64,000 nt of DNA from Cliona cf. orientalis (GCA_963930775.1 OZ005700.1:4656109-4720108); one strand, 5' to 3'. Positions 37,354 to 49,514 are shown, counted from the first letter of the stretch. The notes: generated from the sequence alone by a model not told the origin. Numbers and translations: made by a program.

Positions 37354-37774
37354 GGGGCCTTGTCCAAAGTCCTTGTGGAAAAATTAACGTCATTATGACG
37401 TTAACTTTCCCCCCTCCCCCCTCCCCCCCTCTCTTAACGTCACAGCATTTCACCATAGATTCAATACTGAAACTATGATTCTGCTCCACTTAGCCTATAC
37501 GTTCGGTATTCACTTGTATTCTACAGTGTTAACTATGTCTCTTGCCTGTAGCTACGTGCACACTATTAATTAGCTACGTAGTACTTTACACAGCTGTCAC
37601 AAAAATGCAAATTTTGACACTGCTGGAGGTGTGTCTAGACTTGTTCAACCACAATAATGCATAATCACAACTAAAGCTGACACTGCAGTTGCAAAACGTC
37701 ATGGACCAAGACCCCCTCCCCCCCTAACGTCATAATGACATTAATTTTTCCACAAGGACTTTGGACAAGCCCCC
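37354..37774. mobile_element. 421-bp element with TAA target duplication
   Basis: Inverted ends GGGGCCTTGTCCAAAGTCCT and its near-exact complement, extending through 'tgtggaaaaattaacgtcat' for about 50 bp. TAA lies immediately outside each end (37351-37353 and 37775-37777). A 3-bp TAA-type duplication and G-rich tips suggest a PIF/Harbinger-like or ISL2EU-like non-autonomous element. C-rich tracts sit inside both arms. Confidence 0.75.
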
Positions 37775-38251
37775 TAAAAGTGATGAGAGGTAGAGGTCTA
37801 CTTCACTGTTGGCTGCTAGCAACAGCACACCACCTCCTATGGATGAATATTATTGTAGTTGCTACAAACAACAGGAAGACTCCAGTATGGCACCCAGACT
37901 CAGGGCCAGAGTACAAGATACTGAATGCTAAACCAGGCAATACAATTTTGAAGTTGGTGAAGGAAGTCCAGAGTGATAAACTAAATTAATATCAGTGCTC
38001 AGGTGGCCTGTGTTCAAGGTCAAAAGTGGCTCAAAATCTGCTATTATTATTACCGTTCTAAGAAGTAAAAGTTTACTAAGTAAAGAATCACACTATATAG
38101 CTATAGCCAATAGCTACTAGTCTAACTACTTCAGGCTTGGTACATTATTAAACTGTTATTGAGCCTGAGGGCTCACAAAGTAGCTGTAGCTACAGTCCGT
38201 ACTCTAGAATCATAACGACCCTAATATCTATATAGGAGTCCAGTAGTAACA

Positions 38252-38287
38252 TAGCCTCGTTGCTATAGGCCCCTATGGACGAGGCTA
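38252..38287. mobile_element. 36-bp micro-element with 9-bp target duplication
   Basis: A short palindrome from TAGCCTCGT to ACGAGGCTA, flanked by the perfect 9-bp direct repeat GTAGTAACA (38243-38251 and 38288-38296). It is a member of the family at 23664, 50389 and 51989. Confidence 0.75.
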
Positions 38288-38394
38288 GTAGTAACATTAA
38301 CTAAATTTTGGCTACAATTGCATGGTACTCATTCATTAACATGGCCCTAGGCCTCAGACAACGATGAGCACCAACAATACACTAATGTCACTTG

Positions 38395-38805
38395 AATGTT
38401 TTAGCTATATACAAGGTCTTCAAACTAGCTGCAGAGAATGAATAATACATCAAACTTCATTAATTTTCTTTATTATGCATGGCTAGATATCAAAGATACT
38501 AGCTCAATGCATGCTCAATAGCTACCATTTATATAATTCTGACACTAATTTTCAGCTTTTCCGTTTCCGCTTTCCGCTTCAGTTTTCCAGAAGGGTGAGC
38601 TCACAAACTGATATCTACTCTGGCAGAGCCAATCCTCGTTTCCGATTTCCTGTGAGGGTCGGCTACGCCAGACTAATTATTATCATGGTCCTCAGATAAT
38701 GATGATCACCGTATCACTTGGGTAGGTGGATTTTGCTGAAACCAGCGGGAACGGGAACGGGAACGGGAACGAGAACGGAAACCGGAAAATACGAGTCATA
38801 AGCTA
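38395..38805. repeat. GTTTCCG-type repeat block, copy A
   Basis: Contains 'catggctagatatcaaaga', 'ttttcagcttttccgtttcc' and, at 38750-38790, a (GGGAAC)n hexamer run. The first two parts recur in direct orientation at 40318-40500, and the hexamer part recurs inverted at 40198-40290. Confidence 0.65.
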
Positions 38806-40197
38806 ATAATACTTGGCCTACGAGTGCGCGTGCGTAGTAGGAAACATGCGCTTGCTTCTGTTCGGCCTTGGCGGCTGGATCAGGACAAGATACGATAGTC
38901 ATATTGAACAGTGACTCCTTACTAGAATGAATGTGAAGCGTAAGTATTACAAATGCAGGCAATTTCTGACCGGCCTTTACTGAGCCGGGTGGAGTCCGCT
39001 TGTAAAGTATGATCAATAGTAATTTTCTTGTTTGTGTGGCTTGATATTATTTGAATAAAAATGTCGAACCAGTGTAGCTACATGCAAGCTATTATGTATA
39101 CAGCTACTAGTAGCTAATTAATATAATATTATTGTCATTGATGCCCCAATGGATGAGAGTAGTGCATGTGCCATGCAATGTAGTACGTGGATCAGCAACG
39201 TTACTATTCTGAATTGCCTACCCTTCTCATAATCATAAAATTAATGTATGCACAATGTCATGTAAGGATTGATCATTGTTGCAAAGTTGAATCTCACCGA
39301 GTATACTATGTTATGGTATGGTTACATTCAAGCACTAGGTACATAATAGGTGGGTGCATTCATCAATAATACAGTAACTGTGGAAGGGGAAACTACATGC
39401 ACATTAATTTTGCTGATAGACCAATAACACCCTGCTGTATAGTAATTTATTATTGGAATCCAGTGCAATAGGGGAGCTAACTGCATGATGAGCAAAAACC
39501 TACACTTATTAATAGGACAAAGAATCTAAGAAAAAAAAACCACCTCTCAGGGTCAGCCACTTTTCTGACACATTGCCGGCCTGAATAGATAATAATTTCT
39601 TCAAGAGATTGTCTGGACTAGTCACAAAAATTAATGATATAATTATAATATTATCGAAAAGTCCACCTCTGCAGTAGAGCCACATTCTTGGCCATCTAAT
39701 GGTCCATAATATGTAGTAATAATTATTAAGGATACCAATGTCCATGCATGCAGCCGGATGGGTGTATACCTTTCACTTACCTGCCACAGTAACTATATAT
39801 TCATGCAGAACAGAACAGATGCTGCATATTATTAAGTCTATTAATTTAATTGTTATGGTATAGGATGACCTAGAGTTTAATGTTTAACAGTGTCCAATTT
39901 TCACCATAAACTACAGACTCCTGTGTGCATGATATGTACTAATTTTAACACCTGGAACGAATGAGCATTCTGGTTCCCGTCAGAAACTGTCGGTAAAGGT
40001 CGTCAATGTAACATGTCTTGTTGCTGCAGGCCCAGGTAACTCAGTGGGTGTGGCATAGGCAACATTGTGCGCATGTGCAGAGCCTTGCAATTGAGCACAA
40101 GCAAACTGGTAGGCAGCTATCGAGTTTGACTGTCTTATAGCAATTGCACGAGGGGGAGGGGATCTTGATAATAATAATATTATTATTCTTTTTTTTT
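38806..40197. other. No gene seen
   Basis: AT-rich, lacking motifs or structured repeats that I can support. It is enclosed by the inverted hexamer blocks on both sides. Confidence 0.5.
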
Positions 40198-40510
40198 TTG
40201 CTTATGACTCGTATTTTCCGGTTTCCGTTCTCGTTCCCGTTTCCGTTTCCGTTCCCGTTCCCGTTCCCGTTCCCGCTGGTTTCAGCAAAATCCACCTACC
40301 CGTATCACTTGGATGTTTTACAAGGTCTTTACACTAGCTGCAGGGAACGAATTAAACACCAACCATTAATTTTCTTATGCATGGCTAGATATCAAAGACA
40401 CTAGCTCAATGCGTGCTCAATATTCTTGACGACCACTACCAATTTTCAGCTTTTCCGTTTCCGCTTTCCGTTTCGTTTCCTCCGTTTCCACTTGCCCCTT
40501 GCACGCTAGC
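40198..40510. repeat. GTTTCCG-type repeat block, copy B
   Basis: (GTTCCC/GTTTCC)n between about 40215 and 40275, then the direct copy of 38411-38600. Together with copy A it makes inverted arms about 1.4 kb apart (38710-38805 versus 40198-40310). Confidence 0.65.
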
Positions 40511-41571
40511 TGTATTGTGCCAGCGAAGCAAATTGGTATTAATTTTCGTCTTCCAGTATCAAGCGTAATCGATGTCTGTGAAGTTCTCTCTCGTTTTCGC
40601 GTTGGATCAACCATATCCTTTTATTATTTCACGACTGATCTGCAGTCAACTCGACTAGAAAAGGTACTACCGTACTCAGGCGCGTGTGATAGACATCGCC
40701 ATTTTATAGGGTACATGTCCCAGTTATGAGACACTAAACTTGTGACTACTTTTACACAATTGTTTTAGGAATAGTTTAAGTGGTGTATTTCATATGTAGT
40801 CATGATATCGGCTTAGTCAGACAAAATTGTCTAATATGTATGTATTCAAAGCTATCATCTTTATTTGTGTTGTCCCATAATCCAGTTAACTAGTGGTGCT
40901 GCTTTCTAAAAAATTAATGTTCCCATTCGCTTTCATTCGGTGTTGTCAACTATACATGCCTGTTCTTGCTTATCTTTCTGTCTCACCCTGGCGAAAGCGC
41001 TGCAATATTAGCCATAGAGTCGGTAAAAGAGAGAGGCTCAGCTACACATGTAGGTAACAAGTGCATGGGAGAGCAGTTATACAGCTTAAAATTAATGACA
41101 AACAGAACACTACTTTGCACAAGCACCGTGCTGCACGCACGCAAGTGTGAACCTAGCCTTTTTGTACGTGCATGGTGCAATAAAATCAACTGTCGCTTGT
41201 TCAGGCTCACCCCGCAGTGCTGTGCATACATTTTCTCATAGACACGCCCCACAAGATGGCAGTGGTCACAAGATCGGTGACGTTTTACTGCAACGGGTCT
41301 AGGTCTGCCAGTTGCTCTTTTGTCACGACTTTATAGACAATAGTAGTACTAACCCTAGTGTGTCCAACACTACCCTAAACCCAAACCCTACCTAACCTTA
41401 GCCGTTCATATAATACTATGCAATTTAGCCCAGCCCCCTACGGGGGATGGGCCGTGCTCTTATATCACGCGAAGCGCGCGGATTTATCGGTAGGATAACG
41501 GAATTCATAAATAATTGTTTTATGAATTCCGTTATCTCTATCAAGAAACCCGCGAGCAACTGGCAGCGGCG
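40511..41571. other. No gene; hairpins and CCCTAA-like words
   Basis: Frames at 40966-41252 on both strands mirror each other and are unsupported. At 41350-41400 degenerate 'ccctaa' words occur. A hairpin with 'ggataacggaattcat' and its complement spans 41492-41541, and 'ctgccagttgctc' (41308) pairs with 'gagcaactggcag' (41554). Confidence 0.45.
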
Positions 41572-41668
41572 TTCACGATGGTGTAGTGGCTAGGGCTCTG
41601 GTGTATGGATTCATGTACCTCAGTTCGATCCTCGCTCTATTCATTCTTTTTCCTTTTTTTTTTTTTCT
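41572..41668 (+). ncRNA. tRNA-derived, SINE-like pol III module
   Basis: An A-box-like TGGTGTAGTGG (41579-41589) and B-box-like AGTTCGATCC (41622-41631) are about 32 bp apart, and a T-rich run follows ('ttttttttttttctctgg'). The upstream 'ctggcagcggcg' and downstream 'gaaattttaag' match the modules at 36247 and 42428, so all three derive from one element. Confidence 0.6.
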
Positions 41669-42186
41669 CTGGAAATTTTAAGTGAGGGAGGCGCACGCGG
41701 GATTCTCGGTTTTGGGCACTGTACCCGGTCCAGAGTGAACAAAATCCAATCTTCAAGTTGACTACCCCAGGGCCACATACTGTGTTATAAGGGTGGGAGT
41801 GGAAACCAGCAAAAATCATAAACAAAAATAGGGATTACGCAAATTTGTATCTTAATGGAGTCTGTTGGAGCTCCAGGCTTCTGTTAGCGTGGCGCCGATT
41901 TATCGATAATCGAGGGTACTATCTGTAATTCAGTCAAATCAGTTATCCACGAGATAATTGGGTAAAGAAATATTGACCCTGCGTGCAGACCGGATCTTGC
42001 AACACATACCCTTTGTGCGCATGAATAGAAATAGTAGGCCCTCAAACAGTAGCCGCACCCCTAAGAAATAGAAGTCGCCCTCGAATAGTAGCGCACGCAT
42101 GCGTGAACACAATGGTCACAACCGGATCGGCGCAAAGGTAATAAATCCCTCGATTAGTAGCGTAGAGTCGATAGGTGTGGAAAATA

Positions 42187-42578
42187 GGGATTCACTTTTT
42201 TCACTCGATCCGAAGAACGGAAGTACAATGCACGTATTTTGACGTATGTACCCGTATATGTATAATTATAATAATAATGAATAATATTATTGTGTTATGG
42301 GGGCGTGGCCCGTCGCAATCGCTGGATAGTACGGATGGGAGGGGCTGGGGGGTTGGGGGATGGGTTGCCAATGGTTAGCAGGGTTAGTCTTGTGGGGTTG
42401 TCTTTAAATTAAGATTGCCAGCAGCGACAACAGTGGTGGTCTAGTGGTTGGGCTCTCGTGTGTGGAACCATAGCAGGCGGGTTCAAATCTCGCTTTAGAC
42501 TAATTTTTTTCTCTTCACGAATTTTTTCTAAGAGTATTGTACTTCCGTTCTTCGGATCGAGTGAAAGAAGTGAGTCCC
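42187..42578. mobile_element. 392-bp TIR element carrying a tRNA-like module
   Basis: Ends of about 40 bp are inverted ('cactcgatccgaagaacgga' and complement). They are flanked by GTGGAAAATA (42177-42186) and GTGGAAAACA (42579-42588), a 9-10-bp duplication with one mismatch. A pol III box pair sits near the right end (42428-42509). Confidence 0.75.
42428..42509 (+). ncRNA. tRNA-derived, SINE-like pol III module
   Basis: The A-box-like TGGTCTAGTGG and the B-box-like GGGTTCAAATCTC (about 42477-42489) are followed by a short T run (42502-42508). The arrangement and the flanking 'ccagcagcg' and 'gaattttttctaag' words match the other two modules. It is not a complete tRNA. Confidence 0.6.
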
Positions 42579-43590
42579 GTGGAAAACATCCCTTGCGCGG
42601 CGGACGGGGTAAAAGATGGAATATCCAACGGCGCACAAAAAGCGGCGACCGATGTTAAGGCTGGGACAAAAAAATCTAGACACAACTTATCAAACGATCC
42701 GCTCGAATGAAGCAAGAGTCGATCACTGTGTCAGTATTGGAATCTATAGATCTACCTTCATGCGAAGCTGCGCGTGTCGTGGTACAATGAGGATATTACA
42801 GCATAGGTACTGGATCTGTGTCTCGATGCTGTTCCTCCTAAGGGACAGATTCCGGCAATCCATTTTATTATTGGGGTCTGCACAAAACGAAAACTCTTTC
42901 GATTCTCATTGACGTGACCATCTACCCTCCACGTCGGAAGAGTGGGGAGGACCACGCACAACAGTCCCGAGGACAGTCGACTGAGTTACCGAAGTATTGT
43001 TTTGAATAGCGTATGTATGCCACACCAGGAGCTTATGAGCGCTGCGAAGCAGCGCTATACAGAGGCTCGTGCCCAACGAACGCGTGCGAGAAAGGGGGAC
43101 TAAGTGACAACCATCATGCAAATGTTCTTTGGATGTTGGGCCAGCCACCATTTGACCGAATATCGTCGGTTTCACAATGCCCCAGTAGTCATGGTAGTTT
43201 AGGGTTAAGGTACCATCAAATTGCGTGGGCGTGAGGTGGGGAATATGACACCTAAACCACATCATAAGTGAGGTGCATGCTGCGTAACCACGCCCTTTTA
43301 ATTGCCCAGGTCTCAGAGGTGTGGCTGCTAGAGCCTGAAGTGTTCATTTAATATCCTCAATGGACCGGAAGCCGAGCCGGAAGGGAGAGGCCAGACCACG
43401 CCCAAAACAGCACCACCCTGTGCCTCAAGGACCACCATTCTCAATCAAGTGCTGACTGGCCACCAGATGTCCACCGGAAGCCCACAATCAATCCCAATTA
43501 AGGTAGCATTAAAGTGCGTAGGCGTGAGCGGCAGGATTGGCTAATTCAATTAGCGAATCGTGAAGGGGCGTGGCCGAAGAGGCCATACAA
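42579..43590. other. No recognised gene
   Basis: Frames exist on both strands (42616-42912 plus, 42906-43265 minus) without any motif. A 35-bp stretch near 43209 ('aaggtaccatcaaattgcgt') recurs in diverged form at 43501, perhaps marking an old element that includes the transposase fossil that follows. Confidence 0.4.
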
Positions 43591-44103
43591 GTGCTTTTGG
43601 TCGCAGGGATGCATTACGTAAATTTGGATATGCTCTCTGAGGACAGCCAGCAGTTTGCAAAAGGCTTCTAGTTCGTGGACAAAGAATATCTGCCGTTGTT
43701 GCCATGTCTTCTGATGGTGTTGAGGCTATGAGCTATCAGTGGGTTCTACGAATTCCAGTACATTCTTTGATTTTGTCAGGGGTAGCTTAATTCCAATAAT
43801 GCAACCATTCCCCGACAGGCACTCCATCATCGTCATGGACAACTGTGCCATTCCTCATGTACAGGAGATAAATTAGGATTTCATTGAAAGCTTGGGTATT
43901 GTAATCTTTTTTTTTACCACCCTACAGTCCAGACTACAATCCGATAGAGGAACTATTTAGCTATCTCAAGTACTACTTGAAAGAACATGAGGAGTTAATC
44001 CAAGCTCTACCAACACCAGTACCTGTAATAGAAGAAGCACTAGAGAGTGTTACAAGCAAAAAATGTAATCAGTGGATAAATGATAGTGGTTATGATGTTT
44101 AAC
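43591..44103 (+). pseudogene. IS630/Tc1-type (DDE_3) transposase fossil
   Basis: Read in three phases, this stretch gives a DDE_3 endonuclease region: 'RRDALRKFGYAL', a stop, 'LLVRGQRISAVVAMSSDG', then after a shift 'HSIIVMDNCAIPHVQE' with the second Asp, and after another shift in a nine-T run (43907-43915) 'PPYSPDYNPIEELFSYLK', the signature that carries the last acidic residue. Stops lie at 43638-43640 and 43874-43876. The final frame ends with TAA at about 44103. The N-terminal helix-turn-helix half is absent. It is a dead remnant of a cut-and-paste transposase. Confidence 0.8.
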
Positions 44104-44172
44104 TTTGTGTTTAATAGCCACAAGTGACACTAATTAAGTTAACTGTTGTTAATTGTTTTCTTTGTCCATCAA

Positions 44173-45385
<1,213 letters not shown>

Positions 45386-46134
45386 GGTGAAGTTCGTACA
45401 CCAGAACACAGCAGATCATAAGCTAGTCTCGAACCCAGACCCCTCCCTTTCCCGCAGCGCTGGATGTATTGCATCACCAGCACGCGGAAGGAAGGGTCTG
45501 GCATGCCGGCAACTCTTGCACGGTTTTCGTGTGCGTTTGGTATGCAATTAAAGCTATAGTCACATGATTGGAATTTCATTATACCGGTAATTTGTTCTTT
45601 GGCGTTATTAAAATTCGTGCGACTCACATATCGACTTCACAGCCATGAAATGGTGCTCGCTATGCTATTGCTCGCCACCTGAAGACTCGAGCAAGCATAG
45701 ACAACTATTAACACAGCTCCTCGTCGAGTCAGGACCATCGCCGACTCTGACACAGACACAAAGACGTCTTTTCCTAGAAAAACAGCTTCTTTCTCGGGCT
45801 TATCACGGAGTGCTGTTAGCCCATCTCCTTCGCCGTGTTCTCTAGTAGCCTACTGCGTCGATAAACTCAGCCATATTAAGAGATTCTGACAAACACACAT
45901 AAAACCAGCCTCTCCTGGCAGGCATAAACGTGCAAAGGCTGGGTTATTAACTTGAGCCATGTCTCTTGGGCAGGGAAACTGGTAACCACCACATGCTCAT
46001 GCACCAAAATGTCCTGTCCATGGGCCATTGGGGCTAGTGATGGTGTGTGTCCAGGAGGTTTTAGATCGTGCAAACTTTAAAATTTTTTATCCAGCTATTT
46101 TGTTGTTCACACATGCACATGTAGTTATTAAATA

Positions 46135-46182
46135 CCAGACTCTCCTTTCCCTTCCCCCAGGATAGCCTGGGGATGAGGCTAA
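46135..46182. repeat. TAGCCTCG-family element, partly preserved
   Basis: The right half reads 'ccccaggatagcctgggg' followed by 'atgaggcta'; the left end is degenerate. No clear direct repeat at the ends. It lies downstream of the second exon of the neighbouring minus-strand gene, probably in an intron. Confidence 0.5.
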
Positions 46183-46242
46183 GATTAACTTGCACTTGTA
46201 CTACTGTTGAGTGTGTGTGCATCACAATGTCTGGTGCCTTAC

Positions 46243-46855
46243 CTCACTAGTTGATGGTTCTTTCACGTTCACTAACCCAACACCTGAGTTGTCCACTTTT
46301 AGTTTCAGCTGTTTTCGAGGTCCAGCAGTTGATGATCCACTAGATGCAGCTGTGAGTGCTGTCGACACTGGAACCTCTGACGTAGCTAGAATCACCACAT
46401 CAGATATTACTACATCTGAACTAGTCACTATTGAAGTGGCCAATGCCGAAGTTGATGGCTACAGAGAAAATACATACATCACTGAATACCACTACACACT
46501 GAATTTTGTACAGATCATCCTGGCAGTTTATAAATTGAAATCTTAGTAATCTTACACCCACATAAAATTATTTAAGAAGTTCACCTACCTTGCTCTCTTT
46601 CAGCAGGTATACCCGGATCACTCCTTTGTCCGGAATAGACTGTCCAGCACGTACGTCAATGAATCGTTCCCACTCCTTGTTGAAGAGTTTAAGGAAAAAG
46701 GGAGCTGGCGGGGTGGAGAAAACGTCCTGAAAAACATTCTCGATATTATTTTTGAGGCTTTCTAATTCATTATTTGACCCTTCAGAGTTAAAAGACACGA
46801 CACGCGAGTGGTCCTGGAATTCCACGAGCACTGTCTTGGAAGCGACGCCGGCCAT
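46243..46855 (-). CDS. Ubiquitin/PB1-like protein, two exons seen
   Basis: Exon 1 (46855-46589, 89 codons from ATG) encodes a ubiquitin/PB1-like domain: a strand 'KTVLVEFQDHSRVVSF', a helix, then 'FFLKLFNKEWERFIDV' and 'GVIRVYLLKESK'. It ends at AAG|GTAGGT. After an intron ending in 'ttttctctgtag', exon 2 (46458-46243, 72 codons, phase 0) encodes a Ser/Thr/Val-rich linker, ends GAG|GTAAGG, and must join at least one further exon that I could not place with confidence. A frame near 46060-45876 is a weak candidate. Such header domains are found on diverse multi-domain proteins. The downstream minus-strand gene also begins with a PB1-like fold, so the two may belong together or be related. Confidence 0.6.
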
Positions 46856-46972
46856 GATTTCGCTGGCTATGATTGAACATGAACCACGTGGCGTACTGTT
46901 CTCGAACTCTGGATATCCAGAGCACAGCTTCTTATATTATAGGCAAAAATACAATGTCTATAATTAGATCCT

Positions 46973-47306
46973 AGTTGTAACAAATACTGTTATCTGATTG
47001 GTCAGGAGCAGGTATCTATTTCTCATATAAACCTGTAAAAAGCTCATATAAACCTGTAAATTTTTCATATAAACCTGTAAAAAATTGTTGCCTATGGTTA
47101 GGCTTGTTGCTAGGCAGCAGTTTATATGCCAAGCCTATGGGCATTGTTGCTAGGATCTAAAGTTGTTAGACACTGTTTAGTCGGTTTCTACGTGATTTAG
47201 AAGACCTCAGGGCTCAGTAGAACCCTCGCTTCGCTCGGGATTCTACATAGAGCCCTTCGGTCTTCTAAATCACGTAGAAACCTCCTAAACAGTGTCTAAC
47301 TATTAT
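46973..47306. repeat. Two-part hairpin repeat, copy 2
   Basis: Same layout as 1442-1740, with three extra 'catataaacctgtaaa' units in the first part. The hairpin part (about 47165-47306) is nearly perfect, with arms 'ttctacgtgatttagaag' and its complement around 'gctcagtagaaccctcgctt'. Confidence 0.75.
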
Positions 47307-47460
47307 ATATAACGTACGTCCATATATGGCCATGTTTATCCACTGACAAATCCCCTCTACATCCCCACACGCGGGGATCGAAAACCGTGACAATCCCCGT
47401 CAAATCCCCATGCTGGGCCCGACATAGGGTAGGTGGGGCAATACATTGATAGGTGCATTA

Positions 47461-47545
47461 TTCTGGTGGAAGTGTCTGTGAAGTATCTGTGAATGTGCCT
47501 TGTCGGTTCACTCAGTCACAGACTGCAGCCACACCATGCAACTTA
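47461..47545. repeat. Single inverted copy of the 84-bp minisatellite unit
   Basis: 'tctgtgaatgtgccttgtcg' followed by 'gtcacagactgcagccac' is the complement of one unit of the arrays at 49612-51062 and 53940-55293. It lies just upstream of the first nuclease-like gene. Confidence 0.65.
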
Positions 47546-47549
47546 CTGT

Positions 47550-47606
47550 GGTAGGGCGCGGTGTCCTAATGACGTCACTCATGGTGTCACATGAACATCA
47601 CGTGAA
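47550..47606. promoter_or_regulatory. Candidate promoter block, inverted copy near 51165
   Basis: 'tcactcatggtgtcacatga' and 'catcacgtgaacaaacaaa' lie about 70-120 bp upstream of the first exon at 47672. The exact complement occurs at 51165-51211, upstream of the second nuclease-like gene. In both places 'ctcgtcgtcagct' follows downstream in the same orientation. A CACGTG-like E-box ('tcacgtga') is at the core. Promoter function is an inference. Confidence 0.4.
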
Positions 47607-47671
47607 CAAACAAACCTCTCCCTCGTCGTCAGCTACACAGGGTCATTCTCCCCATCAGAAGTGTGATTGCA

Positions 47672-49054
47672 ATGGCTACTCGAACTCGACCACCACCAGT
47701 TGAACCGGGTAAGTGTTTGAATTTGTTAGACAAGCTCTTTGCTGTGCTATCCCTAACCCCCAACCTTCCTTCTCTACATTCAGTTATTGGCTCAAGTGAT
47801 CTATTCCATGAGCCTCAGGCCAAGAGAATAAAAATGGGTATGATTAATGTAACTGCAAACAACGTGTGCCAAGCACTGAAAGTGGTGCTAGACTATCCCT
47901 TGTTTCCACTATCACTTGAGGGGAAAGATGGATCCCTACTGAAAGAAGCCCTTTTTTCCGGACGTATTGGATTTACTTCTGTGCAAGGTATTGTGTAGAC
48001 ACAACTTTATTGGCAGACAGCTTACATATGAATGTCATACTTCGTCATTTATCCAGCCAAAGTGACAGTGACTATGCACGAGAAGTTTGTCAGATTGAAG
48101 GCTCTTTTCGATGGATTAAACACAAAAGAGCTTGATGAGTTAACCGCAGACATAGATGTATTTTCCAATTCTGCATGCAAGGACATCAAGAATGGTATTA
48201 TAGCATTCTATGGTGTTGGAACAACAGCTGAAACACCAGGATCATCAACAGAAGTTCACAAAGAACCTGAAGACAAAGTTGCAGTCAAGAAGATCATGTG
48301 CATACTTGCAGACAACAAAATCGGTCCTACAGTATACTCAGATGAGATTCTGTTCCGACCTCAAAGTAACAGCGGACCACACGGAATATTGGATCTCATA
48401 ATAGGAGTAAAGAAGACAGAAGATGATGACCTGCACCACTATGTTGTTGTAAAGCATACAAACCTTTCAGATATTAAACTTGGCGGAATAACTACAGCTG
48501 AAACCAAAGCGCCCTATGAAAGATTGGTTGCTAAACAGGTGACTGAACATCCCGAAGAATCGAAAATAGATCTGCAGATTGTGGTCCAGCCAGTAGTACA
48601 GCTTGCGTCTGTAGCACATCTATTTCCACCGGATCAACCAGTAGTGCTTTTGTTTGCAAACAGATGCTTTGTGAGGCCATTTATTTATTATCGTCGTGAT
48701 GACATTATGTTGACGACAAAGTTAGCCTATGAGTGGCACAGTGTGAAGGACCGCAGGCTTGTGGTTGAAGGCGTGGTAATGATGGCTCTGTTGATGCAAA
48801 TGACGAACATAAGGCTCAGTCATACATTCTCTGAAACTCTGCGTGATATAGGATTTAGTCAAACAGGATTTGGTGCAGCAATTGAAGAAGCTGGTCTAGT
48901 TTCAGCGTATACAGGCGCTCTACTGCAGTCTGAAAAGTTTTCAGATGGAAGTTATGTAGTATGTGATACACCTCTGGTAATTCCTGAAGATACACAGAAT
49001 GATATGACTGACACTGCTGTGAGAGCATTTGTAGAGAAACTTGGTAAACGTTGA
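47672..49054 (+). CDS. Three-exon gene, PD-(D/E)XK-like protein with altered site
   Basis: Exons 47672-47708, 47784-47987 and 48057-49054 join in phase (introns of 75 and 69 bp: G|GTAAGT...CATTCAG and G|GTATTG...ATCCAG) to give 412 residues, starting with ATG at 47672. The N-terminal third is helical. Residues about 160-245 have the layout of a restriction-endonuclease-like core: 'DEILFRPQ' (Glu177), 'HGILDLIIGV' (Asp193), 'HHYVVVKHTN' (Lys213) and 'LVAKQ' (Gln241). The residue two before the lysine is Val212-1 or Val, not Glu, so catalytic activity is doubtful. The neighbouring gene at 52701 has the same layout with Glu-Val-Lys. Possibly a member of the Crinkler-type or another nuclease-like family; I cannot name it. 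An 84-bp minisatellite and a hammerhead motif lie downstream. Confidence 0.7.
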
Positions 49055-49435
49055 ATTTGAACGGATATTTTTGTACATCATGATATGATATGATTATGCT
49101 GTGTAATCGGTCGTGGTGAAAATGACGTAAAATAGAATAAAATCCCATGAGTCACTTATGGGATTGATTTACGTTACCCTAAAACCCATGAGTCACAGGA
49201 CGCCAAGCACTGCATGGCCTGTGATGCAATCGAAGGCGATCAAACTACGTGTGATCCAGGTATATCGATTGGAATTATTTCCATGATGTTCATGCTCTGT
49301 CATGATGCTCACTCTATGTCATACAGATAATATGATACTCATGTTGTATTTATTACTATGATACAGAGATTAATGGCTATAGAAGTATCATAGTCAAATT
49401 ATCATACAGCATATTATAGTGTTATATAAATCGTG
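49055..49435. other. 3' flank of the gene and spacer
   Basis: AT-rich sequence with 'catgatatgatatgatta'. A 25-bp word ('catagtcaaattatcatac') at about 49390 recurs at about 49533, so the hammerhead motif sits between two direct repeats. Confidence 0.5.
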
Positions 49436-49514
49436 GGACCAGCTGATGAGTCCTCCCACTCTAAAAATAATGGACGAAAAGACACACTGTATTGATACCG
49501 TGTATCTTCCTGGT
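49436..49514 (+). ncRNA. Hammerhead ribozyme motif (type I)
   Basis: The conserved core is complete and in order: ACCAG (stem I), CTGATGA (49443-49449), stem II GTCC/GGAC with an 18-nt loop, GAAA, stem III 'aagacacac' pairing with 'gtgtatctt' (one C-A mismatch), then the cleavage triplet T-T-C ending at 49509, and CTGGT to close stem I with ACCAG. AT-rich strands just outside (about 49421 and 49523) could extend stem I beyond an internal loop, as in natural type I hammerheads. It should cut after C49509 in the RNA. Such motifs in animals are usually carried by retroelements or satellite repeats. Confidence 0.8.

Noticed and set aside
41350..41402. Telomere-like CCCTAA words
   Set aside because: Only a few degenerate copies without a tandem register, inside a repeat-rich area.
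36247..42509. Three candidate tRNA genes
   Set aside because: A and B boxes are present but no full cloverleaf with a 7-bp acceptor stem could be drawn, and the three share non-tRNA flanks. They are called SINE-like modules.
42616..43265. Frames on both strands as possible genes
   Set aside because: No recognisable motif, no splice support, and mutually antisense.
45645..45845. 66-codon plus-strand frame starting with 'MKWCSLCYC'
   Set aside because: It has a plausible composition, but no splice partner, motif or homologue that I know; it is antisense to the region between two minus-strand genes.
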